Assembly: GCA_019746355.1 (NCBI GenBank)
Contig: JAIESC010000141.1
Span: 1 to 7,165, forward strand
Direction: 5' to 3'
Length of the DNA stretch: 7,165 nucleotides
Origin: Xanthobacteraceae bacterium
Lineage (GTDB): Bacteria; Pseudomonadota; Alphaproteobacteria; Rhizobiales; Xanthobacteraceae
The stretch's first letter is position 1, and each line of letters begins with the position of its first letter. A program made the translations under genes and the position numbers. Below are positions 1 to 6,746 of this stretch, piece by piece. Below the pieces are notes generated by a model. The model did not search any database and had not been told where the DNA came from. It worked only from the letters and a program-made list of their open reading frames with translations.

Positions 1-57
1 GTCGGGAGCGGTGTCGACCAGTGTGCCGTCGAGGTCGAATACGACGGTCAAGGCCAT
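1..57 (-). CDS. gph: HAD-family phosphatase, probable phosphoglycolate phosphatase (N-terminal fragment)
   Basis: Only the first 19 codons lie in the window, starting at the ATG at 57-55 and running off the left edge. The peptide begins MALTVVFDLDGTLVDTAPD. It contains the HAD motif I signature DxDGT, in which Asp8 would be the nucleophile and Asp10 the general acid. The following LVDTAPD is typical of Gph, which dephosphorylates 2-phosphoglycolate in the cytoplasm. A Shine-Dalgarno-like AGGAT (minus strand, positions 71-67) sits 9 bases before the ATG and supports this start. The gene diverges from rpiA across about 73 bases, a neighbourhood I recall from rhizobia. Other HAD phosphatases begin in a similar way, so membership of the superfamily is secure and the Gph assignment is an inference. 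Confidence 0.8.
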   Translation of the reverse strand, partial: MALTVVFDLDGTLVDTAPD

Positions 58-130
58 GTTCGAGCTATCCTGCGGTCGTAAACGCGGCTAGAAGTTCGGC
101 CGGTTTTCCATTTGAAGCGCCTGCCCGTTC

Positions 131-814
131 ATGGACATCGAAGCGCAGAAACGTCAAGCCGCCGCGGTCGCCGTGGAATGGGTGCGCCCCGGCATGCGGC
201 TTGGCCTCGGGACCGGCTCGACCGCAAAGCACTTCGTCGAGCTTCTCGCTGAACGCGTCCGCTCCGGTTTGCAGGTGGTCGGCGTCCCAACGTCGGAAGC
301 GACCCGCCAACAGGCCGAACAGCTCGGCGTGCCGCTGACCACGCTCGATGACACGCCCGAGCTCGACATGACCGTGGACGGTGCCGACGAGATCGGCCCC
401 GACCTGACCCTGATCAAGGGCGGGGGCGGGGCGCTGTTGCGCGAGAAGATTGTGGCAGCCGCCTCCGGCCGGATGGTCGTGATCGCCGACGAAAGCAAAT
501 GGGTGCCGGTACTGGGCCGTTTCCCCCTGCCGATCGAGGTGATGCCGTTTGGCTTCAGGGCCACCAAGCGCGCCGTCGAGGCGGTGTGCGGGGCACCGGC
601 TGCGCTCCGGCAGGGCAAAAACGGCCACGCTTTCGTCACGGACGGCGGCCACTGGATCCTGGACGCCAGGCTTCAGCGTATTGCCGACCCGAAATCGCTG
701 TCAGAACGGCTGTTCAGCATACCTGGCGTGGTCGAACACGGGCTGTTCATCGGGATGGCGCAAGCCGCTATTCTGGCCGGGCCAGCCGGCGCCCGCGTGG
801 TCGAACGGTCATAA
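131..814 (+). CDS. rpiA: Ribose-5-phosphate isomerase A
   Basis: This cytoplasmic enzyme interconverts ribose 5-phosphate and ribulose 5-phosphate in the non-oxidative pentose phosphate pathway. The 227-residue length is close to the family norm (E. coli RpiA is 219). The diagnostic motifs appear in order: Lys7; the phosphate-binding loop GTGSTA at 27-32; TSEAT at 54-58; DGADE at 83-87, with the two active-site Asp residues 83 and 86; [12 protein letters not shown] at 95-106, with Lys96 and the catalytic Glu105; and DESK ending at Lys123. These match E. coli Asp81, Asp84, Lys94, Glu103 and Lys121 with a constant offset of two. The ATG at 131 is the first start in the frame. Its ribosome-binding site is weak, a GAAG at 114-117 being the only candidate. 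The next gene begins 25 bases after the stop, which suggests co-transcription. Confidence 0.97.
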   Translation: MDIEAQKRQAAAVAVEWVRPGMRLGLGTGSTAKHFVELLAERVRSGLQVVGVPTSEATRQQAEQLGVPLTTLDDTPELDMTVDGADEIGPDLTLIKGGGGALLREKIVAAASGRMVVIADESKWVPVLGRFPLPIEVMPFGFRATKRAVEAVCGAPAALRQGKNGHAFVTDGGHWILDARLQRIADPKSLSERLFSIPGVVEHGLFIGMAQAAILAGPAGARVVERS

Positions 815-825
815 CGAAAGCCTTG

Positions 826-832
826 AAGGGAG
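826..832 (+). promoter_or_regulatory. Ribosome binding site of the DUF2059 gene
   Basis: AAGGGAG lies 7 bases before the ATG at 840, just after the rpiA stop (812-814). It fixes the start of the exported protein and shows that the gene has its own initiation signal within the probable rpiA transcript. Confidence 0.75.
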
Positions 833-839
833 TTGCAGC

Positions 840-1394
840 ATGTCACTTCGCCATTCCGCCACCGTGCTTGGTGCCGCCGCGCTGCTCGGAGCCACGCTGT
901 CGGTCACGTCGATCGCTCAGCAGCAGCCGAGACAGGCGCCCGCCGCGCCGCAGAGGCCGGCGGCCGCACCCGTCACCCCGGCTCAGCTCCTGCTGGCGAA
1001 AGAGCTGATTGACCTCAAAGGCGCGGCCGCGGCTTACGACCCGCTGGTCAACGGCGTGATCCAGTATCACCGCAATTTCTTCATGCAGACCAACCCCAAT
1101 CTCGCCAAGGAGCTGGACGCGGTGGCGCAGAAGCTCGCCGCCGACTTCGCGCCGCGCAAGGCGGAGATGCAGCAGGAGCTCACGCGCATCTACGCCGCGC
1201 ATTTCACCGAGCAGGAGCTGAAGGACGCGCTTGCGTTCTTCAGAACGCCGCTGGGCCGGAAGCTCATTTCCGAAGAGCCCAAGGCATTGGAAGAATCCAT
1301 GAAGGCCGCCGACGACTGGTCGCGCCGCCTTGCGGCCGAAGTCGACGCCAAGTTCCGCGCCGAGATGCAAAAGCGCGGGCACAACCTTATCTGA
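840..1394 (+). CDS. Exported DUF2059-domain protein
   Basis: This 184-residue protein has no established function. Residues 1-26 look like a Sec signal peptide: a short basic start (MSLRHS), a hydrophobic Ala/Leu core, and a probable signal peptidase I site after SIA (residue 26). A Gln/Pro/Ala-rich linker covers about 27-47. The remainder is a mostly helical domain that matches my recollection of DUF2059, including the segment FTEQELKDALAFFRTPLGRK at 122-141, followed by a charged helix to the C terminus. A periplasmic location is inferred. The ATG at 840 is chosen because the signal peptide begins there and a strong AAGGGAG (826-832) lies 7 bases upstream; a longer reading of the frame to 549 would run through rpiA in another frame. 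The gene follows rpiA by 25 bases and is probably in the same transcript. DUF2059 proteins are common in alphaproteobacteria, often near housekeeping genes, and their role is unknown. Confidence 0.88.
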   Translation: MSLRHSATVLGAAALLGATLSVTSIAQQQPRQAPAAPQRPAAAPVTPAQLLLAKELIDLKGAAAAYDPLVNGVIQYHRNFFMQTNPNLAKELDAVAQKLAADFAPRKAEMQQELTRIYAAHFTEQELKDALAFFRTPLGRKLISEEPKALEESMKAADDWSRRLAAEVDAKFRAEMQKRGHNLI

Positions 1395-1407
1395 CGGTCT
1401 CAGCGCA

Positions 1408-1452
1408 GGTCCCGGAAAAGGGGCACCGGTTTTCCGAAAAGGACATGCGCCA
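1408..1452. repeat. Rhizobial-type dispersed intergenic palindrome motif
   Basis: The gap between the DUF2059 gene and gor contains CGGAAAA at 1413-1419 and its exact complement TTTTCCG at 1430-1436, with a 10-base loop (GGGGCACCGG). GAAAAGGACATGCGCC follows. From memory this closely resembles a very common intergenic motif of Bradyrhizobium and other Hyphomicrobiales, in which a CCGGAAAAG...CCGGTTTTCCG core is followed by a CATGC-like tail. The stem is AT-rich at its centre and has no trailing T-run, so it is a poor candidate for an intrinsic terminator. Its function is unknown. The family match comes from recognition and was not searched. Confidence 0.55.
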
Positions 1453-1502
1453 ACGCTGAAGTCGGACGTCGCGGGGCAGGTGAGGCCAAGTCGGAAGAAA
1501 CC

Positions 1503-2885
1503 ATGCCGGAAGAGGTCGATCTGTTCGTCATCGGCGCAGGTTCGGGCGGCGTGCGCGCCGCCCGCATCGCGTCCGGCTATGGCGCCAAGGTCACGATCGC
1601 CGAGGAGTATCGCTTCGGCGGCACCTGCGTGATCCGCGGCTGTGTGCCGAAGAAGCTTTTGGTTTACGCCTCGCGCTTCCACGACGAGTTCGAGGATGCG
1701 AAGGGGTTCGGCTGGACGCTGCCCGAGCCCAAGTTCGACTGGGCCACGCTCATCGCCAACAAGGACAAGGAAATCGACCGGCTGGAAGCCGCCTATGGCG
1801 GCATCCTCGAGCGCGCCAAGGTCAAGGCGGTGCGAAGCCGTGCGGAGATCACCGGTCCGCACACCGTGAAGCTGCTGGCGACCGGCGAGACCGTGCGCGC
1901 CAGAAATATCCTGATCGCCACCGGCGGCTCGCCGTCGCTCGGCAAGGACATCGAGGGCCGCGAGCACGTCATCTCGTCGAACGAGGCGTTTCACCTCAAG
2001 GAATTGCCGAAGCGCATCCTGATCCAGGGCGGCGGCTACATTGCGCTCGAGTTCGCCACCATCTTCAACGGGCTCGGCGCGGACGTGACCGTGGTCTACC
2101 GCGGCGAGAACATCCTGCGCGGCTTCGATGACGAGGTCCGCAGCCATCTGCGCGGCGAGCTGGAAAAGCGCCGCATCAAGATCATCACCGGCCGGATCGT
2201 CGAGGCGATCGAGAAGGTGGATCACGGGCTTTGCGTGCAGCTCTCGGGTCACCAGGACGTCATGGTCGACAAGGTGATGTTCGCAACCGGCCGCCGGCCC
2301 AACGTCAAGGGCCTCGGCCTCGAAACCGCGGGCGTGAAGCTCACGGAAGCGGGGGCGATCGCGGTCAATGAGTTCTCGCAGACCAACGTGCCGCACATCT
2401 ATGCGGTCGGCGACGTCACCGACCGCATCGCGCTGACCCCGGTCGCGATCCGCGAGGGCCATGCGTTCGCCGACACCGTGTTCGGAGGGAAGCCGGCCAA
2501 GGTCGATCACACCGAGGTGCCGACCGCGGTGTTCACCGAGCCCGAGGTCGGCGTCGTCGGCCTGAGCGAAGCCGAGGCGTGCTGCACGCTGCCCAAGGTC
2601 GACGTCTACAAGACCTCGTTCAAGCCGATGAAGGCGACGCTGTCGGGCCGCGACACCCGCACCTTCATGAAGCTCGTGGTCGACGGCATGACCGACCGGG
2701 TGGTCGGCTGCCACATCGTCGGACCGGACGCCGGCGAGATGATCCAGCTGATCGGCATCGCGGTGAAGATGAAGGCCACCAAGGCCGACTTCGACGCCAC
2801 CATGGCGTTGCATCCGACCGCCGCCGAGGAGTTGGTGACGATGCGGACGAAGTTTGCGACCCATGTCCGCGAGGCGGCGGAATAG
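1503..2885 (+). CDS. gor: Glutathione-disulfide reductase
   Basis: This cytoplasmic FAD enzyme reduces oxidised glutathione with NADPH. The 460 residues are typical of the class I pyridine nucleotide-disulfide oxidoreductases. In order: the FAD-binding GAGSGG at 11-16; the redox-active disulfide CVIRGC (Cys42 and Cys47) in GGTCVIRGCVPKK; the second dinucleotide fold GGGYIA at 176-181; Arg200 and Arg206 in VVYRGENILRGFD, which fit binding of the NADPH 2'-phosphate; ATGRRPN at 261-267; the second FAD contact AVGDVTDR at 301-308; and the C-terminal dimerisation domain ending in LHPTAAEE, with the His437/Glu442 catalytic pair. The CVIRGC spacing and HPTAAEE favour glutathione reductase over mercuric reductase or lipoamide dehydrogenase. 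The ATG has a GGAAG (1493-1497) 5 bases upstream. A 108-base gap with a repeat-like motif separates it from the DUF2059 gene, so it may have its own promoter. Confidence 0.96.
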   Translation: MPEEVDLFVIGAGSGGVRAARIASGYGAKVTIAEEYRFGGTCVIRGCVPKKLLVYASRFHDEFEDAKGFGWTLPEPKFDWATLIANKDKEIDRLEAAYGGILERAKVKAVRSRAEITGPHTVKLLATGETVRARNILIATGGSPSLGKDIEGREHVISSNEAFHLKELPKRILIQGGGYIALEFATIFNGLGADVTVVYRGENILRGFDDEVRSHLRGELEKRRIKIITGRIVEAIEKVDHGLCVQLSGHQDVMVDKVMFATGRRPNVKGLGLETAGVKLTEAGAIAVNEFSQTNVPHIYAVGDVTDRIALTPVAIREGHAFADTVFGGKPAKVDHTEVPTAVFTEPEVGVVGLSEAEACCTLPKVDVYKTSFKPMKATLSGRDTRTFMKLVVDGMTDRVVGCHIVGPDAGEMIQLIGIAVKMKATKADFDATMALHPTAAEELVTMRTKFATHVREAAE

Positions 2886-2939
2886 GTTTGTTGTCAGAGG
2901 CTTGGCGGGATTTGTGACGGCGGGTTGGGTTCGCGCTGG

Positions 2940-3016
2940 CGCGCCGAAGGCGAGCGGCCGGCGCGAACTCCATAGCGCAGGCCGCGCCGGCCCCTCGCTT
3001 CGCTCGGCGGCGCGGC
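2940..3016. repeat. Long GC-rich imperfect palindrome between gor and the DAHP synthase gene
   Basis: Two 17-base arms, GGCGAGCGGCCGGCGCG at 2949-2965 and CGCGCCGGCCCCTCGCT at 2983-2999, are complementary at 15 of 17 positions around a 17-base loop. Further out, CGCGCCG at 2940-2946 pairs exactly with CGGCGCG at 3008-3014, across a small asymmetric internal loop. Alternative local hairpins also exist: 2940-2946 with 2959-2965, and GCCGCGCCG at 2981-2989 with CGGCGCGGC at 3008-3016. There is no T-run on either side, so a classic intrinsic terminator is not supported. It could still stop or stabilise the gor transcript, or be a REP-like palindromic element. Family membership is unknown. Confidence 0.65.
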
Positions 3017-3021
3017 CGCGC

Positions 3022-3050
3022 TGGCAATTCCGTTGACGTGCCGTTATAAA
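3022..3050 (+). promoter_or_regulatory. Weak promoter candidate upstream of the DAHP synthase gene
   Basis: TATAAA at 3045-3050 is the only good -10-like hexamer between the palindrome and the gene. It is followed by a leader of about 40 bases before the GTG at 3096. The hexamer at the expected -35 distance (TGGCAA at 3022-3027, 17-base spacer) is a poor match to TTGACA. A TTGACG at 3033-3038 lies too close to serve. A promoter is expected here because a 210-base gap and a strong palindrome separate the gene from gor, but the sequence support is thin. Confidence 0.3.
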
Positions 3051-3082
3051 CCCCGGTCCCGACAGGGGAAAATCAATCAAGC

Positions 3083-3086
3083 GGAG
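3083..3086 (+). promoter_or_regulatory. Ribosome binding site deciding the DAHP synthase start
   Basis: GGAG lies 9 bases before the GTG at 3096. It supports that codon over the in-frame TTG at 3033, which would add 21 residues of basic sequence unlike the family. Confidence 0.55.
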
Positions 3087-3095
3087 TGTTGCGTC

Positions 3096-4496
3096 GTGGC
3101 CGAACGTTGGACGCGCGATAGCTGGCGAGGCAAGCCGATTGTCCAGGTCCCGGAGTACCCGGACCAGGCGGTGTTGCAGGCCGTCGAGAAGCAGCTTGCC
3201 AGCTACCCGCCGCTGGTTTTTGCAGGCGAGGCGCGCAACCTGAAGGAGGCGCTCGGCCGCGTCGCCCAGGGCGAAGGTTTCCTGCTGCAGGGCGGCGACT
3301 GCGCCGAAAGCTTCACCGACCCGAGCGCCAACAACATCAGCGCCAACAACATCCGCGACTTCCTTCGCGTGTTCCTGCAGATGGCGGTGGTGCTGACCTA
3401 TGCCGCCTCGGTGCCGGTGGTGAAGGTCGGCCGCATCGCCGGCCAGTTTGCCAAGCCGCGCTCCTCGCCGGTCGAGAAGAAGAACGGCCAGGAGTTGCCG
3501 AGCTACCGCGGCGACATCATCAACGGGCCGGAGTTCTCGGCGGCCGCGCGCATGCCCGATCCGCAGCGGCTGATCGAGGCCTACCGGCACTCGGCCTCGA
3601 CGCTGAACCTGATCCGCGCGCTGACCCATGGCGGCTACGCGAGCCTCGGCCGCGTGCACCAGTGGATGCTCGATCTCGATCCGAAGTCGAGCCAGCGTTA
3701 CCTGGAATTGGCGGACCGGATTTCCGAGGCGCTGGCCTTCATGCAGGCCTGCGGGTTGGACCTGGAAAAACATCCGGAGCTCAAGACCACCGACTTCTAC
3801 ACCAGCCACGAGGCGCTGCTGCTCGGCTATGAGCAGGCGCTGACGCGCGAGGACTCGACGCGGCCCGGCACCTGGTGCGCGACCTCGGCGCACATGGTCT
3901 GGATCGGCGATCGCACCCGCCAGCTCGACCACGCCCATGTCGAGTTCTGCCGTGGCATCGTCAATCCGCTTGGGTTGAAGTGCGGCCCGTCGTCGAAGGT
4001 CGACGACATGCTGCGCCTGATCGATGCGCTCAATCCGGAGAACGAGCCGGGCCGGCTGACGCTCATTGTCCGCCTGGGCGCCGAAAAGGTCGCCGAGATG
4101 CTGCCGGGAATGATCCGCGCGGTGAAGCGCGAAGGCAAATCGGTGGTGTGGTCGTGCGACCCGATGCACGGCAACACGATCACGGCGACAACCGGCTACA
4201 AGACCCGGCCGTTCGACCTGATCCTGAAAGAGGTGAAGTCGTTCTTCTCGATCCACACCGCCGAAGGCACCCATGCCGGCGGCGTTCACCTGGAGATGAC
4301 CGGGCAGAACGTCACCGAATGCACCGGCGGCGCGCATGCGATCACCGACGAGGGCCTCAACGACCGCTACCATACGCTGTGCGATCCCCGGCTGAACGCC
4401 GAGCAGGCGATCGAGCTCGCTTTCCTGATGGCCGATCTGCTCAAGCAGGAACGCGCCGCCCGCACCAGACCCTTGCCGGCGGCTGCCGGGCTCTGA
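3096..4496 (+). CDS. aroG: Class II 3-deoxy-D-arabino-heptulosonate 7-phosphate synthase
   Basis: This enzyme condenses phosphoenolpyruvate with erythrose 4-phosphate, the first step of the shikimate pathway, in the cytoplasm. From the GTG at 3096 it has 466 residues, within the usual range of the plant/actinobacterial-type class II family. Visible motifs include [11 protein letters not shown] at 63-73, [12 protein letters not shown] at 112-123, [11 protein letters not shown] at 236-246, [20 protein letters not shown] at 263-282, KCGPS at 295-299, DPMHGNT at 355-361, [12 protein letters not shown] at 398-409 and TLCDPRLN at 427-434. Cys69, His358, Glu400 and Asp430 match the metal ligands known from the Mycobacterium tuberculosis enzyme. 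The sequence beginning AERWTRDSW right after the GTG is the typical alphaproteobacterial N terminus, so I prefer it to the TTG at 3033. dgkA follows after 10 bases. Feedback control cannot be read from the sequence. The symbol is family usage; aroF or aroH is sometimes given. Confidence 0.96.
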   Translation: MAERWTRDSWRGKPIVQVPEYPDQAVLQAVEKQLASYPPLVFAGEARNLKEALGRVAQGEGFLLQGGDCAESFTDPSANNISANNIRDFLRVFLQMAVVLTYAASVPVVKVGRIAGQFAKPRSSPVEKKNGQELPSYRGDIINGPEFSAAARMPDPQRLIEAYRHSASTLNLIRALTHGGYASLGRVHQWMLDLDPKSSQRYLELADRISEALAFMQACGLDLEKHPELKTTDFYTSHEALLLGYEQALTREDSTRPGTWCATSAHMVWIGDRTRQLDHAHVEFCRGIVNPLGLKCGPSSKVDDMLRLIDALNPENEPGRLTLIVRLGAEKVAEMLPGMIRAVKREGKSVVWSCDPMHGNTITATTGYKTRPFDLILKEVKSFFSIHTAEGTHAGGVHLEMTGQNVTECTGGAHAITDEGLNDRYHTLCDPRLNAEQAIELAFLMADLLKQERAARTRPLPAAAGL

Positions 4497-4506
4497 CGGA
4501 GCCGCC

Positions 4507-4860
4507 GTGCTGCGACTTCTCAAGGCCAGCCGCAACTCCTGGAACGGGCTCATCGCCTGCGCCCGCAGCGAGGAGGCGTTCCGCCAGGAGCTGATTGCGC
4601 TGGCGATCGCCATTCCGCTCGCCTTCATCGTCGCCACCGATGCGTGGCGGCGCGTGGCGCTGATCGGCGTCGTCGTGCTGCTGATGGTCGTCGAACTGCT
4701 CAACACCGCGATCGAGAAGCTCTCCGATCACGTCACGCCGCATCACCACGACGCCATCGGCCGCATCAAGGACATGGCCTCGGCTGCGGTCGGCCTGTCG
4801 CTGCTGCTCGCCGGGCTGGTCTGGCTGGTTGCGCTCGTGGAGCGGTTCGGCCTGCTATGA
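4507..4860 (+). CDS. dgkA: Diacylglycerol kinase (prokaryotic DgkA family)
   Basis: This small integral inner-membrane enzyme phosphorylates diacylglycerol to phosphatidic acid with ATP, recycling diacylglycerol released during glycan or lipid modification in the envelope. Its 117 residues compare with 121 in E. coli. The layout is an amphipathic N-terminal part with the conserved Glu28 in RQE, then membrane segments at about 29-44, 48-68 and 91-111. The catalytic signature VELLNTAIEKLSDHV supplies Glu63, Asn66, Glu70 and Asp74, the equivalents of E. coli Glu69, Asn72, Glu76 and Asp80. GRIKDMASA at 85-93 holds the conserved Asp89. An HHH at 79-81 occupies the loop before the third helix. The start is GTG, with GGAG (4498-4501) 5 bases upstream and just after the preceding stop, so translation is probably coupled to the DAHP synthase gene. 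The stop overlaps a 13-codon ORF leading toward nadE. Confidence 0.95.
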   Translation: MLRLLKASRNSWNGLIACARSEEAFRQELIALAIAIPLAFIVATDAWRRVALIGVVVLLMVVELLNTAIEKLSDHVTPHHHDAIGRIKDMASAAVGLSLLLAGLVWLVALVERFGLL

Positions 4861-4898
4861 CGGCCCGGCGATTGCTGCCGCCGGCCCGAACGGGCTAG
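4857..4898 (+). other. Possible 13-codon ORF bridging dgkA and nadE
   Basis: The dgkA stop is written ATGA, so an ATG at 4857 overlaps it by four bases. It opens a frame encoding MTARRLLPPARTG that ends at TAG 4896-4898. This stop is 9 bases before the nadE ATG, which lacks a clear Shine-Dalgarno sequence. Termination-reinitiation through this frame could carry ribosomes from dgkA to nadE. The arrangement is visible; its translation is speculation, since a short ORF with an ATGA overlap can arise by chance. Confidence 0.25.
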
Positions 4899-4907
4899 AT
4901 CAGTGTC

Positions 4908-6650
4908 ATGAACGCCCGTCCCGCCGACAGCCTGAAAATCGCGCTCGCACAGCTCAATCCGACGGTCGGCGACGTCACCGGCAACGCCGACAAGGTGCGC
5001 CGCGCCCGCGATGAGGCGCAAAAGCTTGGCGCCGACCTCGTGGCGTTTCCTGAGCTGTTCATCGCCGGCTATCCGCCGGAAGACCTGGTGCTCAAGCCCG
5101 CGTTTCAGGCCGCCTGCCGCTCAGCCGTCGAGGCGCTGGCGCGGGAGAGCAAAGGCGGCCCGGCGCTGCTGGTCGGCACGCCCTGGGTCGAGGACGGCAA
5201 GCTCTACAACGCTTATACGCTGCTTTCAGGCGGCGTGATCGAGGCAATCCGCTACAAGGTCGATCTTCCCAACTACGGCGTGTTCGACGAGAAGCGCGTG
5301 TTCGCGCAGGGGCCGATGCCGGGGCCGGTCCTGTTCAAGGGGGTCCGCATCGGCATTCCGATCTGCGAGGACATCTGGGGCGCGGAGGTCGTCGAATGTC
5401 TGAGCGAGACCGGCGGCGAGATCCTGCTGGTGCCGAACGGCTCGCCCTATTGGCGCGGCAAGACCGAGCACCGCCTCAACATCGCGGTGGCCCGCGTCGT
5501 CGAATCCGGCCTGCCGCTCGTTTACCTGAACATGGTCGGCGGACAGGACGAGCTGGTGTTCGACGGCGCGTCGTTCGTCATCAACGCCGATCGCAGCGTC
5601 GGCGCGCAGCTTCCGACGTTCCGCGAGAGCGTCGCGCTGACCGAATGGAAGCGCGAGGCGGGCGCCTGGAAATGCGTCGGCGGGCCGGTCACCCGGCAGG
5701 ACGAGAACGAGAAGACCGACTACGGCGCCTGCGTGCTCGGCCTGAAGGACTATGTCGAGAAGAACGGCTTCAAGGGCGTGGTGCTCGGCCTGTCGGGCGG
5801 CATCGACTCGGCGCTCTGCGCAGCGATCGCGGTGGATGCGCTCGGCAAGGATCGCGTGCGCTGCGTGATGCTGCCGTACAAATTCACCTCGCAGGACTCG
5901 CTCGACGACGCGGCCAGGATCGCCAAGGCGCTGGGCATTCAATACGACATCCTGCCGATCGAAAGCGCCGTGCTGGGGCTCGAGAAGGCGGTGGCTCCGG
6001 CCTTCGCGGGCCGCGCCCGCGACGTGACCGAGGAGAACATCCAGGCCCGCGCGCGCGGCGTGATCCTGATGGCGATCTCCAACAAGTTCGGCCTGATGGT
6101 GGTGACGACCGGCAACAAGTCGGAGATGTCGGTCGGCTATGCCACGCTCTATGGCGACATGAACGGCGGCTTCAACCCGATCAAGGACCTCTACAAGACC
6201 GAGGTGTTCCGTCTGTCGCGGCTGCGCAACGCCTGGAAGCCGGAAAGCGCGCTTGGGCCTTCCGGCGAAGTCATCCCCGAGAACGTGATCGTCAAGCCGC
6301 CGACCGCCGAGCTTCGCGAGAACCAGAAGGACCAGGATTCGCTGCCGCCCTACGACATGCTCGACCAGATTCTCGAGCGTCTCGTCGAGCGCGAGGAGCC
6401 GGTCGCGGCCATCATCGCCGCAGGCTTCGACCGCGACATCGTGCTCAAGGTCGAGCGGCTTCTGAACATCGCCGAATACAAGCGCCGGCAGGCGGCTCCG
6501 GGCGTGAAGGTGACGCTGAAAAATTTCGGCCGCGACCGCCGCTATCCGATCGTCAACCGCTTCCGCGATCAAGGCGAGCCGTTGCCCGAGCCGGACCGCG
6601 CGCTGTTCAAAGCCGGCGCCTCGGCGAAAAACGAGGCATTCGATTTCTGA
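4908..6650 (+). CDS. nadE: Glutamine-dependent NAD+ synthetase
   Basis: This cytoplasmic enzyme makes the last step of NAD+ synthesis, converting nicotinic acid adenine dinucleotide to NAD+ with ATP and ammonia taken from glutamine. The 580 residues contain two domains. The N-terminal nitrilase-type glutaminase (about 8-265) has the Glu-Lys-Cys triad: Glu49 in FPELF, Lys117 in RYKVDLPNYGVFDE and Cys153 in PICEDIW. The C-terminal synthetase (about 270-560) has the ATP-pyrophosphatase P-loop LSGGIDS at 295-301, TTGNKSE at 400-406, YGDMNGGFNPIKDLYK at 415-430, KPPTAELRENQKDQDSLPPY at 463-482 and a basic end with KNFGRDRRYPIVNRF. All key residues are intact. No good ribosome-binding site precedes the ATG. 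The 47-base gap after dgkA, without a recognisable terminator, suggests a shared transcript. The gene ends convergently with a minus-strand zinc-ribbon gene. Confidence 0.97.
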   Translation: MNARPADSLKIALAQLNPTVGDVTGNADKVRRARDEAQKLGADLVAFPELFIAGYPPEDLVLKPAFQAACRSAVEALARESKGGPALLVGTPWVEDGKLYNAYTLLSGGVIEAIRYKVDLPNYGVFDEKRVFAQGPMPGPVLFKGVRIGIPICEDIWGAEVVECLSETGGEILLVPNGSPYWRGKTEHRLNIAVARVVESGLPLVYLNMVGGQDELVFDGASFVINADRSVGAQLPTFRESVALTEWKREAGAWKCVGGPVTRQDENEKTDYGACVLGLKDYVEKNGFKGVVLGLSGGIDSALCAAIAVDALGKDRVRCVMLPYKFTSQDSLDDAARIAKALGIQYDILPIESAVLGLEKAVAPAFAGRARDVTEENIQARARGVILMAISNKFGLMVVTTGNKSEMSVGYATLYGDMNGGFNPIKDLYKTEVFRLSRLRNAWKPESALGPSGEVIPENVIVKPPTAELRENQKDQDSLPPYDMLDQILERLVEREEPVAAIIAAGFDRDIVLKVERLLNIAEYKRRQAAPGVKVTLKNFGRDRRYPIVNRFRDQGEPLPEPDRALFKAGASAKNEAFDF

Positions 6651-6696
6651 TTGTTGGGGCAGGGCGGATGCTGGCGGTCTCCTGAGACGGGCAATG

Positions 6697-6738
6697 CCGC
6701 TGCACAGCGCAAGATAAGCCGCGTGCGCCGTGCAGCGG
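6697..6738 (-). terminator. Strong hairpin between convergent nadE and the zinc-ribbon gene
   Basis: CCGCTGCACAGCGCA (6697-6711) and TGCGCCGTGCAGCGG (6724-6738) form a 15-base-pair stem around a 12-base loop. The single non-Watson-Crick position, 6706 against 6729, is A-C in plus-strand RNA but U-G wobble in minus-strand RNA. The stem is therefore unbroken in the minus-strand transcript, where it begins 8 bases after the zinc-ribbon stop. It also lies 46 bases after the nadE stop and could serve both strands. There is no clear T-run on either side, so the terminator role is inferred from position and stability. Confidence 0.6.
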
Positions 6739-6746
6739 GCGGATGA

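Noticed and set aside
100..109. CCGGTTTTCC upstream of rpiA, shared with the repeat at 1426-1435
   Set aside because: The match is ten bases only and the flanks differ, so it may be a chance match or an unrecognisable remnant.
2854..3036. Plus-strand 60-codon frame overlapping the end of gor and the palindrome
   Set aside because: It has no ribosome-binding site, overlaps the gor end in another frame, and its residues come mainly from translating the palindromic repeat.
3021..3037. Sigma-54-like promoter (CTGGCA...TTGA) before the DAHP synthase gene
   Set aside because: The -24 half matches, but the essential GC of the -12 element is GA here, and several flanking consensus positions fail.
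843..4706. Minus-strand open frame of 1287 codons antisense to the DUF2059 gene, gor, aroG and dgkA
   Set aside because: It runs opposite four clearly functional genes and through the gaps between them. Its translation is rich in Arg, Ala, Asp and His and shows no domain. This is the usual shadow of high-GC codon bias, where few stops occur in the antisense frame.
4884..4895. Short inverted repeat GCCCGAACGGGC before nadE as a terminator
   Set aside because: It can form only a 4-5 bp stem with a tiny loop and has no T-run, so it is too weak to end transcription.
5226..6572. Minus-strand open frame of 448 codons opposite nadE, and a 429-codon plus-strand frame at 5396-6685
   Set aside because: Both overlap the intact nadE with its complete catalytic residues and have composition-biased, motif-free translations.
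6677..6688. GTCTCCTGAGAC hairpin after nadE
   Set aside because: It gives a stem of only 4-5 bp with no T-run; the much stronger hairpin at 6697-6738 accounts better for termination.
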